Shown in pieces: positions 4,290 through 11,212 of a DNA stretch of 12,476 nucleotides. Each line of letters opens with the position of its first letter. The stretch's first letter is position 1. The notes beneath the pieces are model-generated. The model ran no database searches, was not told the DNA's origin, and saw only the letters and a list, made by a program, of their open reading frames with translations. This DNA comes from Candidatus Bipolaricaulota bacterium (GTDB lineage: Bacteria; Bipolaricaulota; Bipolaricaulia; RBG-16-55-9; DRXL01), in the NCBI GenBank assembly GCA_025057405.1, contig JANWXV010000006.1, positions 1 to 12,476 on the forward strand, in the 5' to 3' direction. The position numbers were made by a program, and so were the translations under genes.

Positions 4290-7200
4290 ATGCCAACCGC
4301 GGGCTATTATCGCTATCCCACTATCGCTGGAGATACTGTTGTCTTTGTGAGCGAAGATGATCTCTGGACGGTCTCGGCTCAGGGCGGCGTCGCACGACGG
4401 CTGACGTCGGGCCTGGGCATGGCCAGCTTCCCCGCGCTCTCCCCAGACGGAAAATTCATCGCGTTCAGCGGGCGCGACGAAGGACATACCGAAGTCTATC
4501 TCATGCCCGCCGAGGGCGGCCAGCCCAAACGCTTAACGTTCTTGGGCAGCATCTCGCTGGTCGTCGGCTGGAGTCCCGACGGAAAAATTATTTTCGCGAG
4601 CAACGCTGCTCAGCCGTTCTTAAATATTTATTTGCTTTACGCGCTCTCGCCCCAAGACGGCTCGCCGGGACTCTTGCCCACCGGCCCAGCTCTGAGTATC
4701 TCGTTTGGCCCCAAGGGCGGGCGCGTCATCGGGCGCAACGCGATAGACCCCGCCCGCTGGAAACGCTATCGCGGCGGCACCGCCGGAGATATTTGGATTG
4801 ATCCCGACGGCTCCGGCAATTGGCGCAGACTCGTACAAGTCCAAGGCAATCTCTCCCGCCCCATGTGGATCGGCGACCGAATATTCTTTCTCTCTGACCA
4901 CGAAGGCATCGGCAATCTCTACTCGTGCACGCCGTCTGGGCAAGATATTCAGCGTCACACCGATCACGAAGACTTTTATGTCCGTCACCCCCATACTGAC
5001 GGAAGACGCATCGTCTATCACGCGGGGGCCGATCTCTACGTTTACGATACAATCACAGACAAAAATTGGAAGATCGAGGTCGAGTATCACAGCCCTAGAA
5101 CACAACGCTATCGCAAGTTCGTCGAGTCAGCCAAATATCTCGAAGACTATGCGCTCCATCCCAAGGGGCATCTGTTGGCCGTGACGACGCGCGGAAAAGT
5201 CTTCACGATGGGCAACTGGGAGGGGCCAACGGTGCAGCATGGCGAACCCGACGGCGTGCGCCATCGCTTAGCGCGCTGGCTCCACGACGGCAAGCGACTC
5301 GTCGCTGTTTGTGACGCCGAGGGCGAAGAGACTTTAGAAATCTTTTACGCTGACGGGCTGACACCCTCAGAGAGACTGACGGGCGTTGAGTTCGGGCGTG
5401 CTATCGAGTTAAAAGCTTCCCCAAAGAGCGAGCACGTCGCGCTCACGAATCATCGCAACGAGTTGATTCTGATTGATCTTGCTCGCAAGACGACCAAGGT
5501 GCTCGATAAGAGTCCCTATGCCCCCATCGCGGGCTTCGATTGGTCTTCTGATGGGCGCTGGATCGCCTATAGCTGCGCGTTAAGCCTGCACACGTCGGCG
5601 ATCAAAGTCTGCAAAGTCGAGACCGGCGAGATATTTTCTGTGACGCGCCCGGTCTTGCAAGACGTCTCGCCGACCTTCGATCCCGACGGAAAATATCTCT
5701 ACTTTCTCTCGTATCGTGAGTTCGATCCCGTCTATGATAACTTGCACTTTGACTTGGGCTTTCCGCGCGGGGTGAGGCCGTATCTTGTCACACTGAAGAA
5801 AGACTTGCTCAACCCGTTTGTGCCCGTGCCCAAAGCCCCAGAGGAGAAGAACCAAAAGCCCGACGAGAAAGAACAGAAGCCCGAAAAGTCCGAAGAGAAG
5901 ATCGAGATCGACTTTGACGGCATCGAAGATCGCATTCTCGCGTTCCCCGTGCCCGACGGGCGCTACCAGCAGATTGCGGCGATGAAGGGGAAAGTACTCT
6001 ACACGTCGCTGCCCATCGAAGGCAGCTTGAATATGAACTGGTTCCAACTGACGGAACCCCCGGCCAAAGCGACGCTCGAAGTCTATGATTTTGAGTCGCT
6101 CAAAGCCGAGCCGCTCATCACGGGGATCACAAACTTCAAGCTCTCCGACGACCGAAAGACTCTAGTCTATCGCGCTGGGAATAGACTGAGAGTGCTCAAA
6201 GCAGGTGAGAAGCCCGACGAGAAATTAGCAGCCGAGCCGCCGAGCAAGAAGAGCGGCTGGATCGATCTGACGAGAGTGCGAGTTTCCGTTGACCCCCCCG
6301 CCGAGTGGCGTCAGATGTTTAGAGAAGCGTGGCGCTTGCAGCGCGATCACTTCTGGATCGAAGATATGGCCGACGTAGATTGGCACGCCGTCTATGAGCG
6401 TTATTTTCCGTTGATTGACCGAATCTCAACGCGCGCGGAGTTCTCAGACTTGATGTGGGAGATGCAAGGCGAACTGGGGACTTCTCACGCTTACGAGTTC
6501 GGCGGAGACTATCGCCCGGAGCCGCGCTACGATATGGGCTTTCTCGGCGCTGATCTCGCCTACGACAAGAAGCTCAAGCTCTGGAAGATCGCTCATATCG
6601 TTCACGGCGATCCCTGGGATATAACGAAGTCATCTCCCTTGACTCAGCCGGGCGTCAACGTCCGCGAGGGCGATACGATCTTAGCGATCAATGGCCGTCG
6701 TGTTGACGAACAGACATCGCCGTATGAGCTTTTGGTCAATCAAGCCAACTGCGAGATTCTGCTCACCGTCGGCGATGCCAAGGGCGAGAACTCCAGAACC
6801 GTCTCGGTGAAGACATTGATTGCCGAGACCCCAGCGCGCTACCGCGAGTGGGTCGAGAAAAAGAGAAAATTTGTACACGAGCAGACCAACGGTCGTGTGG
6901 GGTACGTGCACATCCCCAATATGGGGCCGATCGGATACTCAGAATTTCATCGCTACTTTCTCTCGGAGATTGACCGCGAGGGCTTAATCATAGATGTACG
7001 CTTTAACGGGGGCGGGCACGTCTCGGAGCTGATCTTAGAGAAGCTCGCCCGACGAAGAATCGCGTATGTGAAGAGCCGTTGGTTTGGAGAGCAGCCCTAT
7101 CCGACAGACTCTGTGGGCGGCCCGATGGTCGCGCTCACGAACGAATACGCTGGCTCCGACGGCGATATTTTTTCGCACAATTTTAAGCTCTTGAAGCTCG

Positions 7201-7514
7201 GTCCCCTCGTTGGCAAACGCACCTGGGGCGGAGTGATTGGCATTTGGGCCAGACACTCTCTTGTTGACGGCGGGATCACGACGCAGCCTGAATTCTCGTT
7301 CTGGTTTAAAGACGTGGGCTGGACGGTCGAGAACTACGGGACCGACCCGGACATCGAGGTCGAGCATCGTCCCCAAGATTATGTTGCGGGGAGGGATCCC
7401 CAACTGGAGCGCACGGTGCAAGAGGTTCTCAGACTTTTGGAGACGAATCCGCCTAGTAAGCCGGAGTTTAGCAAACGCCCGAGCCGCTCGTTGCCGCGGC
7501 TGCCGAAGAGATAG
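4290..7514 (+). CDS. Tricorn protease homologue (S41-type serine protease)
   Basis: A 1074-residue homologue of archaeal tricorn protease, a large cytosolic complex that trims peptides released by other proteases. The N-terminal half is two beta-propellers, with WSPDGK- and LSPDGK-type blades. A charged Lys/Glu linker follows at about 514-540, then a helical core, a PDZ domain (about 745-835, with VREGDTILAINGRRV) and the S41 catalytic domain (about 850-1040). The tetrad is visible: Ser732-His733 (GTSHAYE), nucleophile Ser956 (YAGSDGD) and Glu1014 (TVENYGTDPD). The spacing Ser956 to Glu1014 equals that of Ser965 to Glu1023 in Thermoplasma tricorn. No signal peptide is seen. The start is the ATG at 4290, with AAAGGAGG 7 nt upstream (4275-4282); the in-frame ATG at 4263 lies inside a palindrome and is rejected. 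Confidence 0.92.
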   Translation: MPTAGYYRYPTIAGDTVVFVSEDDLWTVSAQGGVARRLTSGLGMASFPALSPDGKFIAFSGRDEGHTEVYLMPAEGGQPKRLTFLGSISLVVGWSPDGKIIFASNAAQPFLNIYLLYALSPQDGSPGLLPTGPALSISFGPKGGRVIGRNAIDPARWKRYRGGTAGDIWIDPDGSGNWRRLVQVQGNLSRPMWIGDRIFFLSDHEGIGNLYSCTPSGQDIQRHTDHEDFYVRHPHTDGRRIVYHAGADLYVYDTITDKNWKIEVEYHSPRTQRYRKFVESAKYLEDYALHPKGHLLAVTTRGKVFTMGNWEGPTVQHGEPDGVRHRLARWLHDGKRLVAVCDAEGEETLEIFYADGLTPSERLTGVEFGRAIELKASPKSEHVALTNHRNELILIDLARKTTKVLDKSPYAPIAGFDWSSDGRWIAYSCALSLHTSAIKVCKVETGEIFSVTRPVLQDVSPTFDPDGKYLYFLSYREFDPVYDNLHFDLGFPRGVRPYLVTLKKDLLNPFVPVPKAPEEKNQKPDEKEQKPEKSEEKIEIDFDGIEDRILAFPVPDGRYQQIAAMKGKVLYTSLPIEGSLNMNWFQLTEPPAKATLEVYDFESLKAEPLITGITNFKLSDDRKTLVYRAGNRLRVLKAGEKPDEKLAAEPPSKKSGWIDLTRVRVSVDPPAEWRQMFREAWRLQRDHFWIEDMADVDWHAVYERYFPLIDRISTRAEFSDLMWEMQGELGTSHAYEFGGDYRPEPRYDMGFLGADLAYDKKLKLWKIAHIVHGDPWDITKSSPLTQPGVNVREGDTILAINGRRVDEQTSPYELLVNQANCEILLTVGDAKGENSRTVSVKTLIAETPARYREWVEKKRKFVHEQTNGRVGYVHIPNMGPIGYSEFHRYFLSEIDREGLIIDVRFNGGGHVSELILEKLARRRIAYVKSRWFGEQPYPTDSVGGPMVALTNEYAGSDGDIFSHNFKLLKLGPLVGKRTWGGVIGIWARHSLVDGGITTQPEFSFWFKDVGWTVENYGTDPDIEVEHRPQDYVAGRDPQLERTVQEVLRLLETNPPSKPEFSKRPSRSLPRLPKR

Positions 7515-7679
7515 GAAATTCGCTCGAAGCAAGAACTTATTCATGTCCCAAAAGTGGGTTGCTCGGTGTCTCACAGATCGCTACAGCGCCCTTATCCTGC
7601 TTCATAATGGGGAGTTTACCCCCTTTGCTCGTCCCTTGCAAATAACGTTAGATCATGCAGAGTTCCGCGGGCGGCACAC

Positions 7680-8495
7680 TCACTGCGACAGCTCTTTCGA
7701 TTTTTCGGTGGCCCGATCTACGGTCTTGATGAGCGTAACGCGAATCCCGCCGTCTTCTAAAGCCATGATGCCGTCAATCGTGACGCCCGCGGGCGTCGTC
7801 ACTTCGTCCTTGAGCTTGGCCGGATGCTCGTTGGTCTCAAGAACCATCTTCGCCGCTCCCAAGAGCGATTGCGCTGCCAAGACCGTCGAGAGCGACCGCG
7901 GCAACCCCACCTTCACCCCGCCCTCGGCCAGCGCTTCAATCATAATATACGCATACGCCGGCCCACTCCCCGACAGCGCCGTCACCGCGTCCATGAGCTC
8001 TTCGTGGTCGATCACCGCGACCAAGCCCACAGACGCAAAGATCTCTTTCGCTATCTGGATGTGCTCTCTCTTCGCGTAGCGCCCCGGACAGAGCACCGTC
8101 ATCCCCGCGTTGACCAAGCACGGCGTGTTGGGCATCGCCCGCACGACCGCGATGCTCTTTTGTAGATGATCTTCGATGAAGCGCGTGGTGCGCGCTGCCG
8201 CGAGCGTAATGATCAGATGCTCTGGGCGCAGCACGTCTCTGATCTCGGTGAGGACTTTTTTCATCGTCTGGGGCTTGACCGCGAGGATCACGATCTCCGA
8301 AGCCGCGACGGCCTTGACGTTATCGGTGAGCACCTTGAGTCCGTATCGTTTGGACGCTTCGAGCGCGCTCTCGCGGTGACCCGTCGTGCCGATCAAATTC
8401 TCAGGGAGGACGATCTTGTTGCGCACGAGGCTGCTGGCCAAGGCGCTGCCGATCTTCCCCATCCCCAAAATCGCGATCTTCGCCTCTTGCAGCAT
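7680..8495 (-). CDS. proC: Pyrroline-5-carboxylate reductase
   Basis: A 271-residue enzyme that reduces pyrroline-5-carboxylate to proline with NADPH, the last step of proline synthesis. KIAILGMGKIGSALA (about 6-20) is the Rossmann dinucleotide loop, RAMPNTPCLVNAG is the central signature, ALSGSGPAYAYIMIEAL lies at the domain junction, and the C-terminal signature spans VTTPAGVTIDGIMALE to GGIRVTLIKTV. Length is normal for the family. I start it at the ATG at 8495 and not the upstream TTG at 8531: the TTG is part of the -35 box, and the protein then begins MLQEAKIAIL as family members do. There is no Shine-Dalgarno, and the -10 box ends 7 nt before this ATG, so the mRNA is probably leaderless. 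It is convergent with the tricorn gene, with about 165 nt and no strong terminator between them. Confidence 0.93.
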   Translation of the reverse strand: MLQEAKIAILGMGKIGSALASSLVRNKIVLPENLIGTTGHRESALEASKRYGLKVLTDNVKAVAASEIVILAVKPQTMKKVLTEIRDVLRPEHLIITLAAARTTRFIEDHLQKSIAVVRAMPNTPCLVNAGMTVLCPGRYAKREHIQIAKEIFASVGLVAVIDHEELMDAVTALSGSGPAYAYIMIEALAEGGVKVGLPRSLSTVLAAQSLLGAAKMVLETNEHPAKLKDEVTTPAGVTIDGIMALEDGGIRVTLIKTVDRATEKSKELSQ

Positions 8496-8502
8496 AGGAG
8501 AG

Positions 8503-8531
8503 AGAATAGCCGAAAACGTCTGCGGGGTCAA
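8503..8531 (-). promoter_or_regulatory. proC promoter giving a leaderless mRNA
   Basis: On the minus strand, TTGACC (8531-8526), a 17-bp spacer and TATTCT (8508-8503). Only 7 nt separate the -10 box from the ATG at 8495, so transcription should start at or next to the A of the start codon. Confidence 0.65.
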
Positions 8532-8533
8532 GA

Positions 8534-8630
8534 AGCTGGCAGCAGATTTCTGTAACAGATGAAGCAGATTCAGCAGATAGATCCGACAAAGGCAATCTGC
8601 TTTATCCGCTACCCGAATCTGCTGTCAGCT
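8534..8630. repeat. Palindromic interspersed repeat, copy 2 (97 bp)
   Basis: The left arm (8534-8570) begins AGCTGGCAGCAGATTT and the right arm (8594-8630) ends GAATCTGCTGTCAGCT. The 37-nt arms pair at about 30 positions around a 23-nt centre. The arms align base for base with those at 161-235 (common core AGCTGRCAGCRGATT, then GTARCRGAT and AAGC). It fills the gap between the divergent proC and glycosyltransferase promoters, 2 nt from one -35 box and 8 nt from the other. Confidence 0.75.
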
Positions 8631-8638
8631 CCCTAGAT

Positions 8639-8667
8639 TTGACTTCACCGACGCTGCTGCGTACAAT
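8639..8667 (+). promoter_or_regulatory. Promoter of the glycosyltransferase-rpiB-glyA operon
   Basis: TTGACT (8639-8644), a 17-bp spacer and TACAAT (8662-8667) match consensus in 10 of 12 positions. The ATG at 8682 is 14 nt past the -10 box and has no Shine-Dalgarno, so the leader would be only about 8 nt. Confidence 0.7.
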
Positions 8668-8681
8668 AATTTATATCAGCG

Positions 8682-9341
8682 ATGGATTCTTCTCAACGCG
8701 TCGTGCGGGTTTCTGCTATCATCCCGGCCTACAACGAGGCCGAGCGGATCGCTGCGGTCTTGGAGCCGTTAAAGAGAGTCCCGGCGGTCCGCCAAGTGAT
8801 CGTCGTGGACGACGGCTCGACCGACGGGACGGCTCACGTCGCCCGCCGTCACGGGGTGCAGGTCATCTCGCTGCCGGTCAACCAAGGGAAGGCTGCGGCT
8901 CTGGACGCGGGCGTCCGGCACGCGCGCTACGACACAGTGCTCTTTCTTGATGCCGACTTGGTCGGCCTGCGCCCCGATCACATTCAGCGAATGCTCGAGG
9001 CGTATGTCACCCACGAGTACGATATGGTCGTGGGCGTCTTCCGACACGGGCGATTCAATACCGATTTTGCCCAAGTCGTGGCCCCCTATCTGTCGGGGCA
9101 GCGGGTCTTGCGCAAGTCTCTTTGGAAGCGCCTGCGCAGTAAAGTTCAGCGCTTGGATTTCGGCGTGGAGATCGCGCTGACCAAGCTGGCCCTCAAAGAG
9201 GGCTGGGTTCAAGGGACGGTCGAACTGGACGGCGTGACTCACGTGATGAAAGAAGAGAAGCGCGGGTTATCAAGGGGCTTAGTCTCGCGCTTCAAGATGT
9301 ACAGCGATTACGTGCGCTCGGTCTTTACACGAGTGACTTAA
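8682..9341 (+). CDS. Family 2 glycosyltransferase
   Basis: A 219-residue GT-A-fold enzyme. SAIIPAYNEAERI (11-23) is the first strand and nucleotide-binding loop, VIVVDDGSTDGT (39-50) the UDP/NDP-sugar contact, NQGKAAALDAGVRHA (68-82) the next helix, and VLFLDADLVGL (86-96) holds the metal-binding DxD equivalent (Asp90-Ala-Asp92). It resembles small cytoplasmic enzymes such as dolichyl/polyprenyl-phosphate mannosyltransferases and glucosyl-phosphoglycerate synthases. The acceptor cannot be told. No membrane helix is seen. It is the first gene of an operon; rpiB starts 1 nt after its TAA stop. Confidence 0.88.
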   Translation: MDSSQRVVRVSAIIPAYNEAERIAAVLEPLKRVPAVRQVIVVDDGSTDGTAHVARRHGVQVISLPVNQGKAAALDAGVRHARYDTVLFLDADLVGLRPDHIQRMLEAYVTHEYDMVVGVFRHGRFNTDFAQVVAPYLSGQRVLRKSLWKRLRSKVQRLDFGVEIALTKLALKEGWVQGTVELDGVTHVMKEEKRGLSRGLVSRFKMYSDYVRSVFTRVT

Positions 9342-9342
9342 T

Positions 9343-9786
9343 ATGAAGATCGCCATCGGCTGCGATCACAACGGTTTTGCTCTGAAACAAGCGCTGCTCG
9401 AAGGCCCCCTACGCGACCACCACGTGCAAGATTTCGGGGTCTTCAGCAGCGAGGCGGTAGACTATCCCGATATGGCGTTTGCGGTCGCTCAGGCGGTGGC
9501 GGCTGGCGAGTATGAGCGCGGGATTCTCATCTGCGGCACGGGGATCGGCATGGCGATCGCTGCGAACAAAGTGAAGGGCGTTCGCGCCGCGGCGTGCAGC
9601 GATGTCTATTCAGCCAAGATGAGCCGCCGCGACAACGACGCGAATATTCTCTGTTTTGGCGGGCGCGTTCTCGGTCCCGGCCTGGCTGCGGAGATCGTGA
9701 CGACGTGGCTGGCCGAAGAGTTCGCCGGAGGGCGCCATCAGCGGCGCGTCGAGAAGATCACAGCAAGAGAAAGAGAGAGTCTATGA
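9343..9786 (+). CDS. rpiB: Ribose-5-phosphate isomerase B
   Basis: A 147-residue cytosolic enzyme that interconverts ribose-5-phosphate and ribulose-5-phosphate in the pentose phosphate pathway. It shows MKIAIGCDHNGF (1-12, Asp8 and His9), GVFSSEAVDYPD (32-43), the active-site loop CGTGIGMAIAANK (64-76, catalytic Cys64) and SRRDNDANIL (94-103). At residue 97 it has Asp where the family I know best has His (HNDAN), the residue proposed to open the sugar ring in E. coli RpiB; other members may share the change. The start follows the glycosyltransferase stop by 1 nt with a weak GAGTGA site, so coupling is likely. The stop overlaps the glyA start by 4 bases (ATGA). Confidence 0.92.
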   Translation: MKIAIGCDHNGFALKQALLEGPLRDHHVQDFGVFSSEAVDYPDMAFAVAQAVAAGEYERGILICGTGIGMAIAANKVKGVRAAACSDVYSAKMSRRDNDANILCFGGRVLGPGLAAEIVTTWLAEEFAGGRHQRRVEKITARERESL

Positions 9787-11015
9787 CGGCTTTAGCCCAC
9801 ACTGATCCAGAAGTCTATCGGGCGATCCAGAAAGAATTGGAGCGCCAGCGCTATTCTCTGGAGCTGATTGCATCAGAGAATTTTCCGTCGTTGGCGGTGT
9901 TAGAAGCCCAAGGCTCGGTGCTCACCAACAAATACGCCGAGGGCTATCCCGGTCGGCGCTACTATGGAGGCTGCGAATGGGTGGACGTCGTAGAAGAGCT
10001 GGCCATCGAGAGAATGAAGAAGCTCTTTGGAGCCGAACACGCCAACGTCCAGCCCCATTCGGGCACCCAAGCGAACTTGGCCGTCTATTTCGCCGTGCTC
10101 ACCCCCGGAGATACGATTTTGAGTATGAAGCTGGCGCACGGGGGGCATCTGTCGCACGGACACACGGTGAGCGTCTCCGGCAAGCTCTTTCAGATCGTCC
10201 AATACGGGGTCTCCCGCGAGACGGAACTCATAGATTATGACGAAGTCGAGCGCTTGGCGCTTACTCACAAGCCCAAATTGATCGTCTGCGGGGCGAGCGC
10301 CTACCCCAGAACGATAGATTTTCAGAGATTTCGCGAGATCGCTGATAGTGTCGGGGCGCACTTGATGGTGGATATGGCGCACATCGCGGGGCTGATCGCC
10401 GCGGGGGTACACCCGTCACCTATTCCGTGGGCAGACTTCGTCACCACCACGACGCACAAGACCTTGCGCGGGCCGCGCGGCGGGGCGATACTCTGTCGCG
10501 CCAGATTCGCCGAGATCATTGACAAGTCGGTCTTTCCCGGAGGCCAAGGAGGCCCCTTGATGCACGTGATCGCCGCGAAGGCGGTCGCCTGTCAAGAGGC
10601 CCTGCAGCCGGAGTTCAAGCGCTATCAGCAGCGCGTGGTAGAGAACGCGCGCGCCTTAGCGCGAGCGCTCGCGGAGCGCGGCTTTCGGCTGGTGGCAGGC
10701 GGCACGGACACCCACTTAGTCTTGGTCGATCTGACCAAGCAGAAGATCACGGGAGCGGAGGCCGAGCGCCAACTCGAAAGCGCTGGGATCACGGTCAACA
10801 AGAACGCGATCCCCTACGATCCCCTCAAGCCGACCCTCACCAGCGGCATCCGTCTGGGCACCCCGGCCGTTACCACACGGGGGATGGGAATTGCAGAGAT
10901 GGAAAGGATCGCCGAGATCATTGCCCAGGTGTTGATCGGGCAGATCGCTCCTGAAGAGGCCCGTAGATACACACGTCAGCTCTGTGAGCAGTTCCCGCTC
11001 TACGATAAAATCTGA
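9783..11015 (+). CDS. glyA: Serine hydroxymethyltransferase
   Basis: A 410-residue PLP enzyme converting serine plus tetrahydrofolate to glycine plus methylene-tetrahydrofolate, the main one-carbon source. It shows YSLELIASENF (about 20-30), NKYAEGYPGRRYYGG (about 43-57), QPHSGTQANLAVY, MVDMAHIAGLIAAG, the PLP lysine Lys226 in TTTTHKTLRGPRGG, and VTTRGMG near the C-terminus. Length and motifs are complete. An upstream in-frame ATG at 9594 lies inside rpiB and is rejected; the ATG at 9783 gives the usual N-terminus and a 4-base overlap with rpiB. It follows an AG-rich, weak ribosome binding site (AGAGAG). Confidence 0.96.
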   Translation: MTALAHTDPEVYRAIQKELERQRYSLELIASENFPSLAVLEAQGSVLTNKYAEGYPGRRYYGGCEWVDVVEELAIERMKKLFGAEHANVQPHSGTQANLAVYFAVLTPGDTILSMKLAHGGHLSHGHTVSVSGKLFQIVQYGVSRETELIDYDEVERLALTHKPKLIVCGASAYPRTIDFQRFREIADSVGAHLMVDMAHIAGLIAAGVHPSPIPWADFVTTTTHKTLRGPRGGAILCRARFAEIIDKSVFPGGQGGPLMHVIAAKAVACQEALQPEFKRYQQRVVENARALARALAERGFRLVAGGTDTHLVLVDLTKQKITGAEAERQLESAGITVNKNAIPYDPLKPTLTSGIRLGTPAVTTRGMGIAEMERIAEIIAQVLIGQIAPEEARRYTRQLCEQFPLYDKI

Positions 11016-11028
11016 AGACAAAGGGGAC

Positions 11029-11057
11029 TTGTCAAGCCCATGAAAGAGTGCTATAAT
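11029..11057 (+). promoter_or_regulatory. rho promoter
   Basis: TTGTCA (11029-11034), a 17-bp spacer and TATAAT (11052-11057). It begins 14 nt after the glyA stop, so rho has its own start as well as possible read-through; no terminator is visible after glyA. The predicted leader is about 145 nt. Confidence 0.75.
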
Positions 11058-11063
11058 AAGCTT

Positions 11064-11208
11064 AACAACTCATACTAGCGCTTCTGTTAGTGCGTCCGAC
11101 TGTTGACATCTCGTTCACGCAAACCGTCGAGATCACCCGCGGGAAGACCCAAGGAGCGCAAATCTCAATGAGAGGTAGTTTTTCCCAAGCTGCCAGGAGG
11201 TGCCCACC
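11064..11208 (+). promoter_or_regulatory. rho 5' leader, possible autoregulatory region
   Basis: A long untranslated stretch before rho. It holds a hairpin ACTAGC/GTTAGT (about 11076-11093), a perfect 6-bp stem ATCTCG (11108-11113) with CGAGAT (11128-11133), a second ribosome-binding-like AAGGAG (11151-11156), and the true rho site AGGAGG (11195-11200). In E. coli, rho mRNA is attenuated by Rho within its leader; a similar role here is inference. Confidence 0.35.
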
Positions 11209-11212
11209 ATGA
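11168..11212 (+). CDS. Possible 14-codon leader peptide upstream of rho
   Basis: An ATG at 11168, 11 nt after AAGGAG, opens a frame encoding MRGSFSQAARRCPP. Its stop TGA (11210-11212) overlaps the rho start ATG (11209-11211) as ATGA. Its tandem AGG-AGG arginine codons are the Shine-Dalgarno site of rho, so ribosomes translating it would pass over that site. No homologue is known to me and so short a frame can arise by chance. Confidence 0.3.
   Translation: MRGSFSQAARRCPP

Noticed and set aside
5580..6047. Long minus-strand open frames inside the tricorn, glyA and proC genes
   Set aside because: They are shadows of strongly supported genes on the other strand and contain no recognisable domain or ribosome binding site.
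7515..7679. Terminator between the convergent tricorn and proC genes
   Set aside because: Only weak hairpins (CCCA/TGGG at 7547-7558, GGGG/CCCC at 7609-7622) without a proper U-tract; not enough to call.
8496..8531. TTG start adding 12 residues to ProC
   Set aside because: No ribosome binding site; the TTG is part of a -35 box and the extra residues are not family-like.
8571..8593. Short direct repeats of CAGAT/CAGCAGAT type as a CRISPR or iteron array
   Set aside because: The units are only a few bases long, irregular and part of the palindromic element; no spacer pattern.
9594..9782. N-terminal extension of serine hydroxymethyltransferase
   Set aside because: It runs inside rpiB in another frame and encodes an Arg-rich sequence unlike the family; the ATG at 9783 gives the normal length.
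11103..11125. Second rho promoter from the TTGACA at 11103
   Set aside because: A perfect -35-like hexamer but no -10 box at 16-18 bp.
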